DNA of 64,000 nt, from contig CM041199.1 in NCBI GenBank assembly GCA_023078555.1, positions 5,213,315 to 5,277,314 on the forward strand. Reading direction: 5' to 3'. Of the stretch, positions 11,001 through 20,299 are shown piece after piece. Every line of letters starts with the position of its first letter. Position 1 is the first letter of the stretch. This DNA is from Ulva prolifera (taxonomy: Eukaryota > Chlorophyta > Ulvophyceae > Ulvales > Ulvaceae). Made by a program: the position numbers and the translations under genes. The notes below the pieces were generated by a model. That model ran no database searches, was not told the origin of the DNA, and was given only the letters and a program-made list of their open reading frames with translations.

Positions 11001-11476
11001 AATCTGCAGAGGAGATGGGAGGCGGCCTGCGGCGGCTGGTGCTGGCCGGGACGGATCTGGGACCCTGGGCTGCGGCGGCCGGCGAGCGGCTGGGGCGGCT
11101 GGTCGGGCTGCAGGAGCTGGTGCTACACGACACGTGCCGGAGGGAGGCAGATATGGTGGCACTGATCGGTGAGCTGCAGGCGCTGCCGCGGTTGCAGATG
11201 CTGGACGTAACTGGCAATGCTGGGGGCATGCTGGCGTCGCCGCGAGCGCTCGCAGCGTTCGCCGGCCTGGCGTGCCTGCGCCGCCTGGAGGTGTCTGGCT
11301 GCCGGGCCCGCACCACGCGCTCTTGCAGGCGACTTGACGGAGCAGATGCTGCGGCGGCTGGGGCGGAGTCGTGGGCTACGAAGCAGGCGATCGAGGGGGC
11401 GGCGCCGTGGCTGACCGTGGCGTTGGAGTCGTCCTGGGATAGAGCACAGATGCGCCAGTGTGAGGCTGTGGGGTGA
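8071..11476 (+). CDS. SKP1/BTB-like + F-box-like + LRR protein, copy B
   Basis: Model: exons 8071-8361, 8942-9115 and 9518-11476, all phase 0, about 807 residues, collinear with copy A in exon borders and domain order. Exon 1 has the SKP1/BTB-like start, exon 2 begins AADFLQDDDMVGSLTRMLSQ, and exon 3 begins IVKAAPPLLLLSILSAA, followed by LRRs (LTRLTRLGLGRSNV, LTALDISDND) and an acidic Ser/Asp patch (PDADSSDSDSP) in the middle of the array. The C terminus IEGAAPWLTVALESSWDRAQ is shared with A and with pseudogene C. Donors AAG|GTGTGT and AAG|GTGCTC and acceptors TGCAG are consistent. No frameshift or stop is visible, so this copy looks functional. Function is inferred only from domains. Confidence 0.75.
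9176..9232 (-). repeat. SINE-like repeat copy 2
   Basis: Lies in intron 2 of LRR copy B. On the minus strand it reads TGTCAATGTCCAATAGGATA, then CGGCTCGGTAAATTCAGATT and a TTTACTTGACTTGACA-like degenerate tail. It is truncated at the side opposite the tail relative to copies at 13735 and 33608. Copy A has no such sequence in the equivalent intron. Confidence 0.65.
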
Positions 11477-11664
11477 ATAGCGCGCCGTGAGACGGTCGTG
11501 GCAGCATGCCTGTGCGTGTGCTTGGACGGCAGCGTCAGCCTGAGACGAGTCGAGTCGAGTCTCTTTCTTTTGTGAGACTCGGCAGCCAGGAGTGTCTTGG
11601 TCCTGGTGGTGGGCCTGACTGTCGGTTGCGGAGCTGTACATGTAGGGCTGGGGGAGGCGCCCGG

Positions 11665-11702
<38 letters not shown>

Positions 11703-12080
11703 TGTATGGCTGGGGAAGGCCGTGCTGGGCAGGCTTGTACATTCTAAATATCATTCCACATGTTTTGACCCGGTCGTCCAGAGTCGTCAGTGTCTTCTTC
11801 CGGACACGGCTAAGTGAACCCAGACTTACTTTACATCTGCATGCCGGTCTTGAGCTCTGAAAAGTGTGACACTGCGTGTGTGTGAAATCGGAAGTGCTGA
11901 TACAGAGTGGCGGCGCATTGTAGGGGAGTGTCTCCCCGAGAGATTGTAGGGGATGCCAGAGCTGCACTCAGTACATCGATGCTTTTTCGATGGGCAGCCT
12001 GCTGGGCTGTTTCACGAAACACAGTCGTCAGTCTGCTGCATGAACTCTCGTCCCACATGTGATATTTAAAGCACACATGT
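11477..12080. other. Intergenic with long G homopolymer
   Basis: Contains a run of 34 consecutive G at 11668-11701 and a degenerate copy of the SINE-like repeat at about 11765-11840 (ACGGCTAAGTGAACCCAGAC then TTACTTTACA). No convincing gene. A 399-codon minus-strand open frame that crosses from the LRR exon through the G-run is a shadow. Confidence 0.6.
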
Positions 12081-12087
12081 GCATTCG

Positions 12088-12170
12088 GGACATGTGGTCG
12101 AGTTAATCCGGAGTTGTCAATGTCCCTTCAGAGTACGGCTCAGTACATTCAGATCTACTTTTACATCGGG
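12088..12170 (+). repeat. SINE-like repeat copy, plus orientation
   Basis: Reads ACATGTGGTCGAGTTAATCC, then GGAGTTGTCAATGTCC, GTACGGCTCAGTACATTCAG and ATCTACTTTTACA. It is the same unit as at 13735-13825 but in opposite orientation, so the two bracket pseudogene C like inverted repeats. Confidence 0.65.
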
Positions 12171-12918
12171 GCGTCTCACGCTCAGGATGTGTGATAGAGA
12201 GAGAAGGAGCTCAATTGATGGCATGCATGAGCTACTGTATGTCAGGCCTGACTGTCAGCATGGCTGTTCGGTGTGGGAATTGACGTGATGGTGGCCGGGA
12301 CGCTGTGTTGACATACTTATAATATTATATTATAATTCACTCTGTGTGGGTCAGCTGGAAGGCTGAAAATGACCCCCAGTCTCTATGTCAATCTGTACAG
12401 CTTGCACACTCACACTGCTCCCAAACTGCATGGCTCCAGTCTTTGGCATGTCAGGCAAGCCTGTGTACGTAAAACGGACTACCTATGCTATCGTCCTATA
12501 CTATCGACTATACTAACGGTATATATGATGGAATGCTATGTGCAATCCCAACACAATGGTTCAGTGGCCGGAGCCTTGCAGCAGCTCGGCCACTTGATGG
12601 ACACCACATCCGAGTCCGATGTGTCGCTGCCTAGAGATACTGTAGCAGCTGCACTTCTATGCTACAGTATATACTTTAGCGTTTGCCGGCCGCGAGCGGG
12701 GTGCCCGCTCTAGACGCGGAGCGTTCAAAAATGCAGCTTATTGATCGTGTCTCTCGAGTTCACCCACGCACACCACCTAAGGTTAAGCTTGTGCCACGGA
12801 GACAGTCCAGAGCTCTGCACAACCGTCTCCAGCACTTTCTCGGTGGCAGAGGTGCCAAGTATACTGCTACTCAAAGAAAACAGCGACGTTGCGCATCTGA
12901 ATCATCGACAATTCACTT

Positions 12919-13400
12919 GATGCCTGCGAAACGAGGCGGTCCCGAGATCGTGTGCCGGTTCCGCGAGCAGCAGATATTGGTTATGCACGGCTCCGTCTGC
13001 TGAGACATCCCGCACCTGCACGATGAACGCAGCAAGCTACTGCGCGATCTCAGGGAGCAGACGCAGGCGGATATCCATACGTGGACGTGCCGCTCGCGAT
13101 GTCCGCACAAGAGCTGCAATTGCTTAAGCGCGGAAGGCGTGCACGTGCTTTCGCCGCCTCAAGGTGTTCATGCATATGAACAGCGGCCGGCGCGCCATGG
13201 CAAAGACGTGCACCCGTCCGGGCACGAACGAAGCCGCGGCCGCTGTTAACAGCGGCCGCAGCCCACACCTCCACAATTGTGGAGGGGTGGGCTACCAAGC
13301 ATGCGATCGAGGCGGCGGCGCCGTGGATGACCGTGGCGATCGATGGAGTCGACCTGGGCGCGGGCAAATCTGCGTCAGCATGAGGGCATGGGGGGTGAAC
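12919..13400 (+). pseudogene. LRR family copy C, gutted pseudogene
   Basis: Starts with the same MPAK ATG and reads IVCRFREQQILVMHGSVC as in A and B, then hits TGA where A and B continue DIPHLH. The next part (ERSKLLRDLREQTQAD) remains legible. An 8-bp insertion near 13070 then shifts the frame before VDVPLAMSAQELQ. The AADFL exon, F-box-like segment and the whole LRR array are missing. Sequence rejoins the family only at 13291-13400, matching the last 30 codons (AIEAAAPWMTVAI...). Two adjacent perfect or near-perfect palindromes (13236-13292) sit exactly at the deletion joint. Clearly dead. Confidence 0.85.
13236..13292. repeat. Two adjacent zero-loop palindromes at pseudogene C joint
   Basis: 13236-13259 is a perfect 24-bp palindrome built as GCGGCCGC-TGTTAACA-GCGGCCGC. 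13261-13292 is a 32-bp palindrome centred on CAATTG with one A/G mismatch per arm (arms GCCCACACCTCCACAA / TTGTGGAGGGGTGGGC). One base separates them. They replace the missing middle of the LRR gene. Confidence 0.9.
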
Positions 13401-13734
13401 GTCGTGCGGCGCTGTGAGTGGCTTACACGGGTGTATCCGTTTGAGGCTCAGAATTTGTGGTGAATGTTTTGGGAGCGGTGGGCCTGATGGTGAATTGCCG
13501 CTGATCAGCCTTCATGAAGGTTGAGGGGCCAGGCTCGGAGGTTGTCACTGTGACCTCGACAGGCCGGAGAGGCTTGTGCCAGGCAGACTTGTACATCAGA
13601 TACATCATGCTGCATACGCGGTCCCGGTCATGACCACGGGAGGCATGCATCCGGAGTTGTCCGCTGAGGATGTAGCCGAGCACCTCCAGAATTGCTGGAT
13701 GTATGCAAATCGGACGCAAGCTCGATCGAAGTAC

Positions 13735-13825
13735 TGTAAAGTAAAGTAAAGTAAATCTGAATTTACTGAGCCGTATCCTATTGGACATTGACAACTCCGA
13801 ATTAACGGGACCACATATGCCGACT
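13735..13825 (-). repeat. SINE-like repeat copy 3, longest in the array
   Basis: On the minus strand: TCGGCATATGTGGTCCCGTT, AATTCGGAGTTGTCAATGTC, CAATAGGATACGGCTCAGTA, AATTCAGATTTAC, then (TTTAC)3. It matches the copy at 33608-33680 almost base for base over its whole length. Confidence 0.75.
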
Positions 13826-14577
13826 GTAGAGTCTGGATATGCGTATGTCAGGAACAAGGGTGAAAGTTCTGTGTCTGATGTAACGGAGTGTCCTGCGATC
13901 GCGAAGAGATTGTGTAGCGGATGCCAGCGCAGCACAGTGCATTGATGGTATTTGATGGGCAGCTTGCCGATTGAGCTCATGAACCCACGCCATTACTGCA
14001 TGCACTGCACTCGTAGTATGTAAGGAACACATGCATGACTGCCACATCGCCGTGCGTGCTGCATCACCGCAAAACGCAGACCTGGGACAAGCGATTGCCG
14101 CTGATGTCGCTGTAAGCGAACGACACCTACAGCCTTCCGCGCAGTCGACTGCCTTCACCGGTGAGTCGCCGACGCCGAACGTGCCGGTCGGCTTGTGGCC
14201 ACAAACCAATCGGTGATGCCCCTGCAGAAATCCAATATGTCTCGTGTGCTGAAACTGCCGCTTCATTCACGGCAGCGGACACGTGAGTGCACTCTCTCAA
14301 GTGGCCACCGGTGGCGCGCTACATTGGTCATCTGCAAAGCGTCCCTTACAGCTGTTAACATCCCATGGGGCAGCACGGAACATCAGCTAAGAGAATCGAT
14401 GCGCAGCGTCCGTATGGTTGAGATTGAGATCATATGCTGTCGTCTCCGGGTGACAGCTGCAAGGGCTGGCAACTTGAATACACTGGTGCCTCGCAATCAT
14501 CTTTTCAATTGGTTGTTTGAGGTGACAGCAACCGTCGTCACATGCACAGTCATCGTGCAACGGCAGCCTGGGTCCCC

Positions 14578-14645
14578 CCCCACCCCCCCAACCTGCATGC
14601 AGCTGTTCCCTAGGGAACAGCTGCATGCAGGTGGGGGGGGTGGGG
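14578..14645. repeat. 68-bp near-perfect palindrome
   Basis: Centred on CCCTAGGG between 14611 and 14612. The inner 21 bp of each arm (14591-14632) match perfectly. One A/G mismatch follows, then 12 more matching bases (C7-A-C4 against G7-T-G4). There is no loop. Immediately downstream, GGGCCCAA...TTGGGCCC forms another small inverted repeat. Confidence 0.9.
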
Positions 14646-14760
14646 CCCAAAAGCTCTTGGGCCCCCCCTCATCGACCTGCGATCCCGCAAGAACGCGCGG
14701 AAGCGCTGCCGCAGCCCGAGCGACAGGCACAGTGCCCATGCCGTTGCGCAGGGGTGGGGG
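14640..14760 (+). pseudogene. Scrap of an LRR family gene (copy D)
   Basis: The sequence TTGGGCCCCCCCTCATCGAC, followed by CTGCGATCCC and the CGCGGAAGCGCTGCCGCAGC stretch, matches the segment of LRR exon 3 that encodes GPPLTDLKSL...SRKRRR in copy B (about 9890-9960). No other part of the gene is found next to it. It begins right at the 68-bp palindrome, the same association seen at pseudogene C. Confidence 0.6.
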
Positions 14761-14799
14761 CTGCCGGAATTAGAGGCACGCTTGTACTGCGCCATCTGC

Positions 14800-16054
14800 C
14801 TCTGCTGTGCCAACCCCGGCCTGGCCCATGACCTCGGGAAAACGAGCGTCGTACGATTTTTGGAGGCGGTGCATATTGTATACAGACGTATAGGTATGCA
14901 TACATGTGTACACAGATGTCTTCTTGATCAGGTCGCCGCTCGACTCACAGGGACACAGCCACTTGCGCGGGATGTGTCTCAGAGCAACAAATTACACGCA
15001 GAGCTTCAGTCACAAGTTCGTCTCACACCAGATACCTTTAGGGAGACCTCGAGTATTTGCGACTACAGACTCAATTGCGACGGCTTGAATGTGTGACAAG
15101 AGTGCATCAAATGTTTCGTTCACAGTCATAGTGACAGTGTGCAAGGCTAGTGGTGAAAGCAAGCAGAGCCAGCAGCAGTAAGCCATATGGACAGCACATC
15201 ATGATGGTCAGTAACGACCTTTTAGGACATCATAGATGCCTGTGGCGTGTGTCTTGCCCATATCGTTTGCTCATTGCGCTGCGATCTCATGCATGTGACA
15301 CAGTGAAGGCATGATGAAAGCCACATGGTTGTGCACATACACATAGAAACACAAGCACAGGTTCACGTTCCGCAACTGCGCTTCGTGTCAGGTTGCAGGC
15401 GTTGAGGCCCTGCAGTAATGGTGTCAAACTACTCTTGCCGTCAATGTTGCACTGTGAGAGTTCGTGATGACCACGGATGCCTGAAACACTACGCCTTGCA
15501 TCCAAAACCATCATTTCTGGCTGTGCTGTGAATCTCCGGGGTGGTCACTTGTGCTGTGTCATCAGTGACACTGGAGTCAGGTGCACGGTTGACAGCCCGA
15601 GCGCCACTGGCGTGCCGCACGTCGCTGTGGCGTACTGCTCCAGGCGCATACCGTTCGACAACATTCAACGGCTGCTGCTATTTGCTCATCGGCAACGGCC
15701 CTGCGGTAAAAGCCAGTAAAACACGGCCAGGGAGGCCATCCAAATCGGCTCATTCTGTGTGCGCACTCAGCCTGCACTGAAGAAGCATATAAACACGTAA
15801 GGACAATTTTGCCGATTGCACCGACGTCGCATCGTGAAGCTTCGCTGCTTCCTTTGTGCCACTGCAGTGCACTGCAACACCCAAAGCCAGTTCGCACGTC
15901 AAAGGCCGCAATACTTCACCTGACGCCACTTGAGCACGTGGCGCCCAGGCCTCCTGTTTCTGGTCCAAAACTGAGCACTCCGGTCCAAGCCATATCTACG
16001 CAAGTTCCACATGTCGCCCCAGCTCTTGCCCTTTGTCACTTTATTTTTTTCAAA
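14800..16054. other. Intergenic, 5' flank of ribosomal protein L1 gene
   Basis: No gene seen on either strand. Short open frames lack motifs or splice partners. The last few hundred bases should hold the L1 promoter and 5' UTR; a run of T (16042-16050) precedes the ATG. Confidence 0.5.
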
Positions 16055-17423
16055 ATGTTGTGCCGTCCGTGTGTGCGGGTTGTCCGGGCCCCTGCCCTCA
16101 ATGTACATGCCCCGCCGGCTCGTATCATTCGGGTGCAAGCTGCAGCACCAGAAGCACTTACCCCTGAAGCAGAAGAAGTAGAAGATGACGATGAGGAGTA
16201 TGTGATCGCTGGGTCACCTCCGCAGGGCAAGAAGAAGTTCCGCTCCAGGAGGTGGCGTGACATGTCTCTGCGAGTTGGCGATGCCAACATACAGGATACT
16301 GACCCCAGTGAGGCCATTGACCTTGCGAAAAGTGTCTGCTCCGTGACATTCAACGAGACAATGGAGATGCACGCGCGCATGAACCTCGAGCCAAAGTACG
16401 CAGACCAGCAGCTGCGTGCCACAGTGCAGCTGCCGGCAGGAACGGGCAAAACACTGAAGGTGGCAGTGATTTGCTCCGCCGAGAAAGAGTCTGAGGCATC
16501 CGAAGCAGACTATGTGGGTGGCGAGGCATTGATAGATGAGATTGCTGGCGGGATGATGGACTTCGACAAGCTGGTCGCCACACCGGACATGATGCCCAAG
16601 ATCGCTAAACTGGGACGTGTACTGGGTCCTCGTGGGCTGATGCCCAATCCAAAGGCAGGCACAGTCACGGCCAATATTGCCGGGGTGAGCTCCGTTCTAC
16701 CCTTCGCTTGCTGTAGACGCTGCTCAACAGTAATGCAGACAAAATGATCTGCGGAGTGACACAGCAACAGTTGGCTTTGCATTCGATGTTCTGGGTGTGA
16801 GAGCTTGTACACTGTCGTCACGGGCTGCTCACAGCACGGCCAATCATGCAATGTGTCAAATCATGCGGCCCGTCTATACTAAACAAGCCATGGCAGATTC
16901 ACACGGCATAACTATGATACAAACAGTCAGCCTTAGTATCACACCTGGCGTCAGAGCCTCGAAGCTGGCCACACAGCAGCTGGTTGACGTACCCACCAGC
17001 ACCAGCACTGCATGCGTGCTAGCATGCTTGCTGGCGCTCTGTCTTGGCCATGCTTCACATAGACAATTCATTGCATGCTTGCAGGCAGTCAGTGACTTCA
17101 AGGGGGGAAAGGTTGAGTATCGCCTAGACAAGCAAGGCAACCTTCACATTCCGTTCGGCAAGGCTGAATTTTCCAGTGGTGACCTCATGACCAACCTGAA
17201 GGCAGTCTTTGTACGATTTATTTCCCCTCGTGCTGTCGTGTGAAGTCATGAGAAAGGCGCCTCTTCTGCACTAATGTTCTGCATGCAGGAGTCGGTAGAA
17301 GCAAACCGGCCACCAGGCTCAAAGGGCATTTACTGGAAGTCCATGTATGTATGCAGCTCAATGGGACCTTCTATCAAGCTTGACATCGCAGGCATGAAGG
17401 CGATGACTGCCAAAGCAGCATAA
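16055..17423 (+). CDS. rplA: Plastid 50S ribosomal protein L1
   Basis: Nuclear gene for the chloroplast-type L1 protein, which binds 23S rRNA at the mobile L1 stalk near the E site. Exons 16055-16684, 17085-17210 and 17289-17423 (TAA), all phase 0, about 296 residues. The first 45 or so residues are basic and Val/Ala/Arg-rich without acidic residues ([16 protein letters not shown]), as in a transit peptide, followed by an acidic linker. The L1 core is unmistakable: [20 protein letters not shown] at the end of exon 1, [20 protein letters not shown] in exon 2, and [15 protein letters not shown] at the C terminus. Donors are GTGAGC and GTACGA, acceptors TTGCAG and ATGCAG. The ATG at 16055 is the first that gives a plausible presequence; the open frame continues upstream to 15809. 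Confidence 0.9.
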
Positions 17424-17880
17424 TTCTGGAATTGTGCTTGGGAGAGCTGTAACATGAATGCGAGCCTCCCATGTGCAAGCTTCAGCAGCATCACATGTAG
17501 AGGTATTATTGTGTCGATAACTTATTCTCTGCTCAGTGTGGTGTATGTACGTATTATTTTTACGTGTCCGGGATCCTACCTAGCAGTGCATGGCAGAGAC
17601 TGGGATAACGGGAACACAGATCCGCTCCGGCTTGGCCTGTGGAGCCCACAAAGACTACCAACCTCATCTTGCACGGCTCACTCGAAAACAGGCTGATGTG
17701 TAAACGACGCAGCTGGCATGAGACGGCAAATGATCCTGCACGCCCGCGCAGCTTGCCGGCTCATGGACCGCACTGCATGCTACCTCGACGCAATAATGTT
17801 GCCACTTTGTAAGCTCTGCATAGCATGAGGCCTTTTGGTTTGTAATCACTCGCATAGGATTCCTGGGTCCTGATGTTGGT

Positions 17881-20295
17881 ATGCGGCATGTCGCACTGGG
17901 CCTGGTAATATGGACAAGGAGGGCGTCAGAACGCCATGGGTTGCCGAGCACCAAGGCCAGGCAGGTCCGCAGCTCAGGTTCATCTTGGCTCTATTTATCG
18001 TGGACAGGCGGCGTTTGCACCATCGATGAACGCGAAGCTGGCCAGCGCGATGTAACCGAGCTGACCTTACAGTTGTCCTGTGTCGCTCACGGGCAATTCG
18101 AACTGTATGCAGATGTCAGCGATTGTGTATCCGTTGGCCTTGGTAATGGCACAGCTGTCTCTGCTCCGGAATGGTTCAAACGGCTATCTGGGTGGATGGG
18201 GATGGCGCCGGAAGCATCGGATGGCTGGGCTACCATTCATGTGAAGCCTCACATCGCGTGTTTTCTTTTGATCACAAGTAGAATTTTCTGTGTTGTTGTT
18301 TGGACTGGGATCTTCGTTGGCGGTTTCTCTGAGCTTCGTTGGTTCCGGCTTGTCCCTGTTGTTGGATTTGTGCTGGCTTTTCTGATCAACACAGGCATGT
18401 TTTGGAGACTGGGACCACAGTGGGCAGCCACCCCAGTTCACACCTTGTTGCGTGTCACTGCTATCGTATTCCTTGCTTTCCTTTCTATTCCTGCCTTTGT
18501 TGGTCCAGAAAGCATGACGCCATTCGGCTCCCGATCAACATGGATCTTGACTGGGGCGTTTGGCCTATGGCTGATGGTTGTCGGGGCACAACTGGGTGCG
18601 GCAAAGCAAAACCTTTTCCCTGAGCCTCTCAAGTCCCTAGGGCCTCCTTTGATGAACTCTGTGTGGAATTCCATCCGCATTGTGGATCCTATGACAGACA
18701 TGTCACTCATCAGGATCGTGCTCAACCAAGTGTGCCACCCAGCCCGACCTGCACCGTCCTGTGAAATTTTCTTGGCAGAGCCTGCCTGGTATTGACCAGT
18801 GAATGGCTGATTGTCTGTGTGCATCACAGTAGACCAAGCCACCGTGCGCCAACAGTGCTCCCATCCAGGAGCTTCAGTCTAGCCAGTGCTACTGCTGCTG
18901 CTTAGGCTAGCACCATGCCGACCTCATGTTGTGTTGAGATCGGGGCGCACAGCTACGCCGCACTTCCCTTGGAGGGTTGCAGCGCGTCATTCTACTCATG
19001 CTAGTCAGCCTCTAGTCAACAGGTCAGCCTCTGTTTACCAGTTGACAACACAGTGTGCGTCTGCAGACCGAGCCGCCATGCTTCTGGTTCGGCGCGCTCT
19101 GCCCCTGCTCCCGATACATCATCATGGCCTCAGCGATCGGGGTCTTCACGTTCATCTACCTCCTGGCCAGCATCGCGATCACCTTGGGAGAGAAGAAGCT
19201 GTCGGAGCGGAAACTCGTGGCTGGCCTCACGTGCGCTCCCACCACCCCGCTGCACATCAACATTGATCTGTTTGTGTATGCACATACGAGCAGAAGTATC
19301 ACAACAAGGGTCTGCAATAGGACGGGGCTCGACGTACCACCTGCACTCGAACATCTCCACCCGGCAGTCGATCATGGTGGCGCGTGAGCGGACCCCATTG
19401 CCCTGTCTGCATCGCCCGCATGATGCTGAGCCACATGCACCACTGTTCGGATCTCTGACCCGCAAGCAAGTGGCCCACCCCCTCTTGTCCTGTGCCACTC
19501 ACCGGTCCCTGCCCTGCCGATAGCTTTCTACACCGCACGAGCACGCCGCATCTGTGCTGCATGCGTGCATGCATACACACGTCCACGTCCACGCATACAC
19601 AGCCGCTTTTCCTCCTGCAGTCGTACCTGCGATCATGCCCGGCCTCTGTCCTTTGTAAGCACATAGCACATGGTGCGCCATGCAGGGCCCAGGCGCTGGT
19701 CTTCTGCATCTCCTTCGCCTGTGAGACCCTGCTCGTCGCGCTCACCGTCGTGCAGCTGCTGACCGCGTCGAGCGACCCACGGCTGCACGCGAGCGGCGCC
19801 GCTGGCGATGCCGAGCAGGACCGCCTCCGCGGCGACATCCTCGTCACCGCGCTCTCCTTCTCCCTGACCTGCGCCGCCTTTGGGGTGATGCTCGTGATGC
19901 AGGTGGGGCGGCTGCGCGAGCGCGTGCTGGCGGGCGGGCGCGTGATGCATGCGTGCGCGCAGCGGGCGGTGTCCACCGCACGCCGGTCACTCCACGCCGC
20001 CCCGCGGTCACTGCCGGGCATCGCCGGCAGTACCGCCGCTGATGAAGGAGGCCTGTCTCAGGCGGCTGTGGGCGTTTTGGATACAGAAAAGCGTCTTGAG
20101 CATGCACATGAACAGCGGCATGCGGAGGTCGAGGCTGCAGCGCTCAACGCAGTGAGCGACAGCGGCGCGATCAGTGGCGATGAGGGCGTGAGTGGCAGCG
20201 TGCCTGGTGCGCAGTGCGACAGTGCAGCTGTTGGGGGCTGGTGTGGGGAGCCCGGCGTTCACGAGGACACAGGGGTGGACACTGGGCGCCTCTGA
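17881..20295 (+). CDS. Multi-spanning membrane protein, unknown family
   Basis: Three exon-like segments join in phase: about 17881-18729 (ends LIRIVLNQ before GTGTGC, phase 0), 19067-19230 (starts TEPPCFWFGALCP, ends before GTGCGC, phase 2) and 19686-20295. Exon 1 has four hydrophobic stretches (ACFLLITSRIFCVVVWTGIF, LVPVVGFVLAFLI, VTAIVFLAFLSIPAF, FGLWLMVVGA). Exon 2 has one (YIIMASAIGVFTFIYLLASI) and exon 3 two (ALVFCISFACETLLVALTVV, ILVTALSFSLTCAAFGVMLV), so about seven membrane spans. The N terminus and the last 120 residues are weakly supported. A further hydrophobic segment at about 20620-20690 may belong to it. I do not recognise the family; transport or scaffold roles are both possible. 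Confidence 0.5.
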
Positions 20296-20299
20296 CGGC

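Noticed and set aside
10768-11967. 399-codon minus-strand open frame opposite the LRR exon
   Set aside because: It runs through the poly-G tract and antisense to a well-supported LRR exon; Ser/Pro/Arg-rich composition is typical of shadow frames here.
13182-13260. Cloning-vector polylinker (GGCGCGCC, CCATGG, GCGGCCGC sites close together)
   Set aside because: The flanks on both sides are clearly members of the LRR family in the right order, and no other vector sequence is present. Kept as a caution in the palindrome finding rather than called contamination.
12088-13825. A DNA transposon of 1.7 kb bounded by inverted copies of the CATATGTGGTCCC repeat
   Set aside because: The internal sequence is the LRR pseudogene, other copies of the repeat occur singly, and the copies have a tandem TTTAC tail at one end with ragged truncation at the other, which fits separate SINE-like insertions in opposite orientation better.
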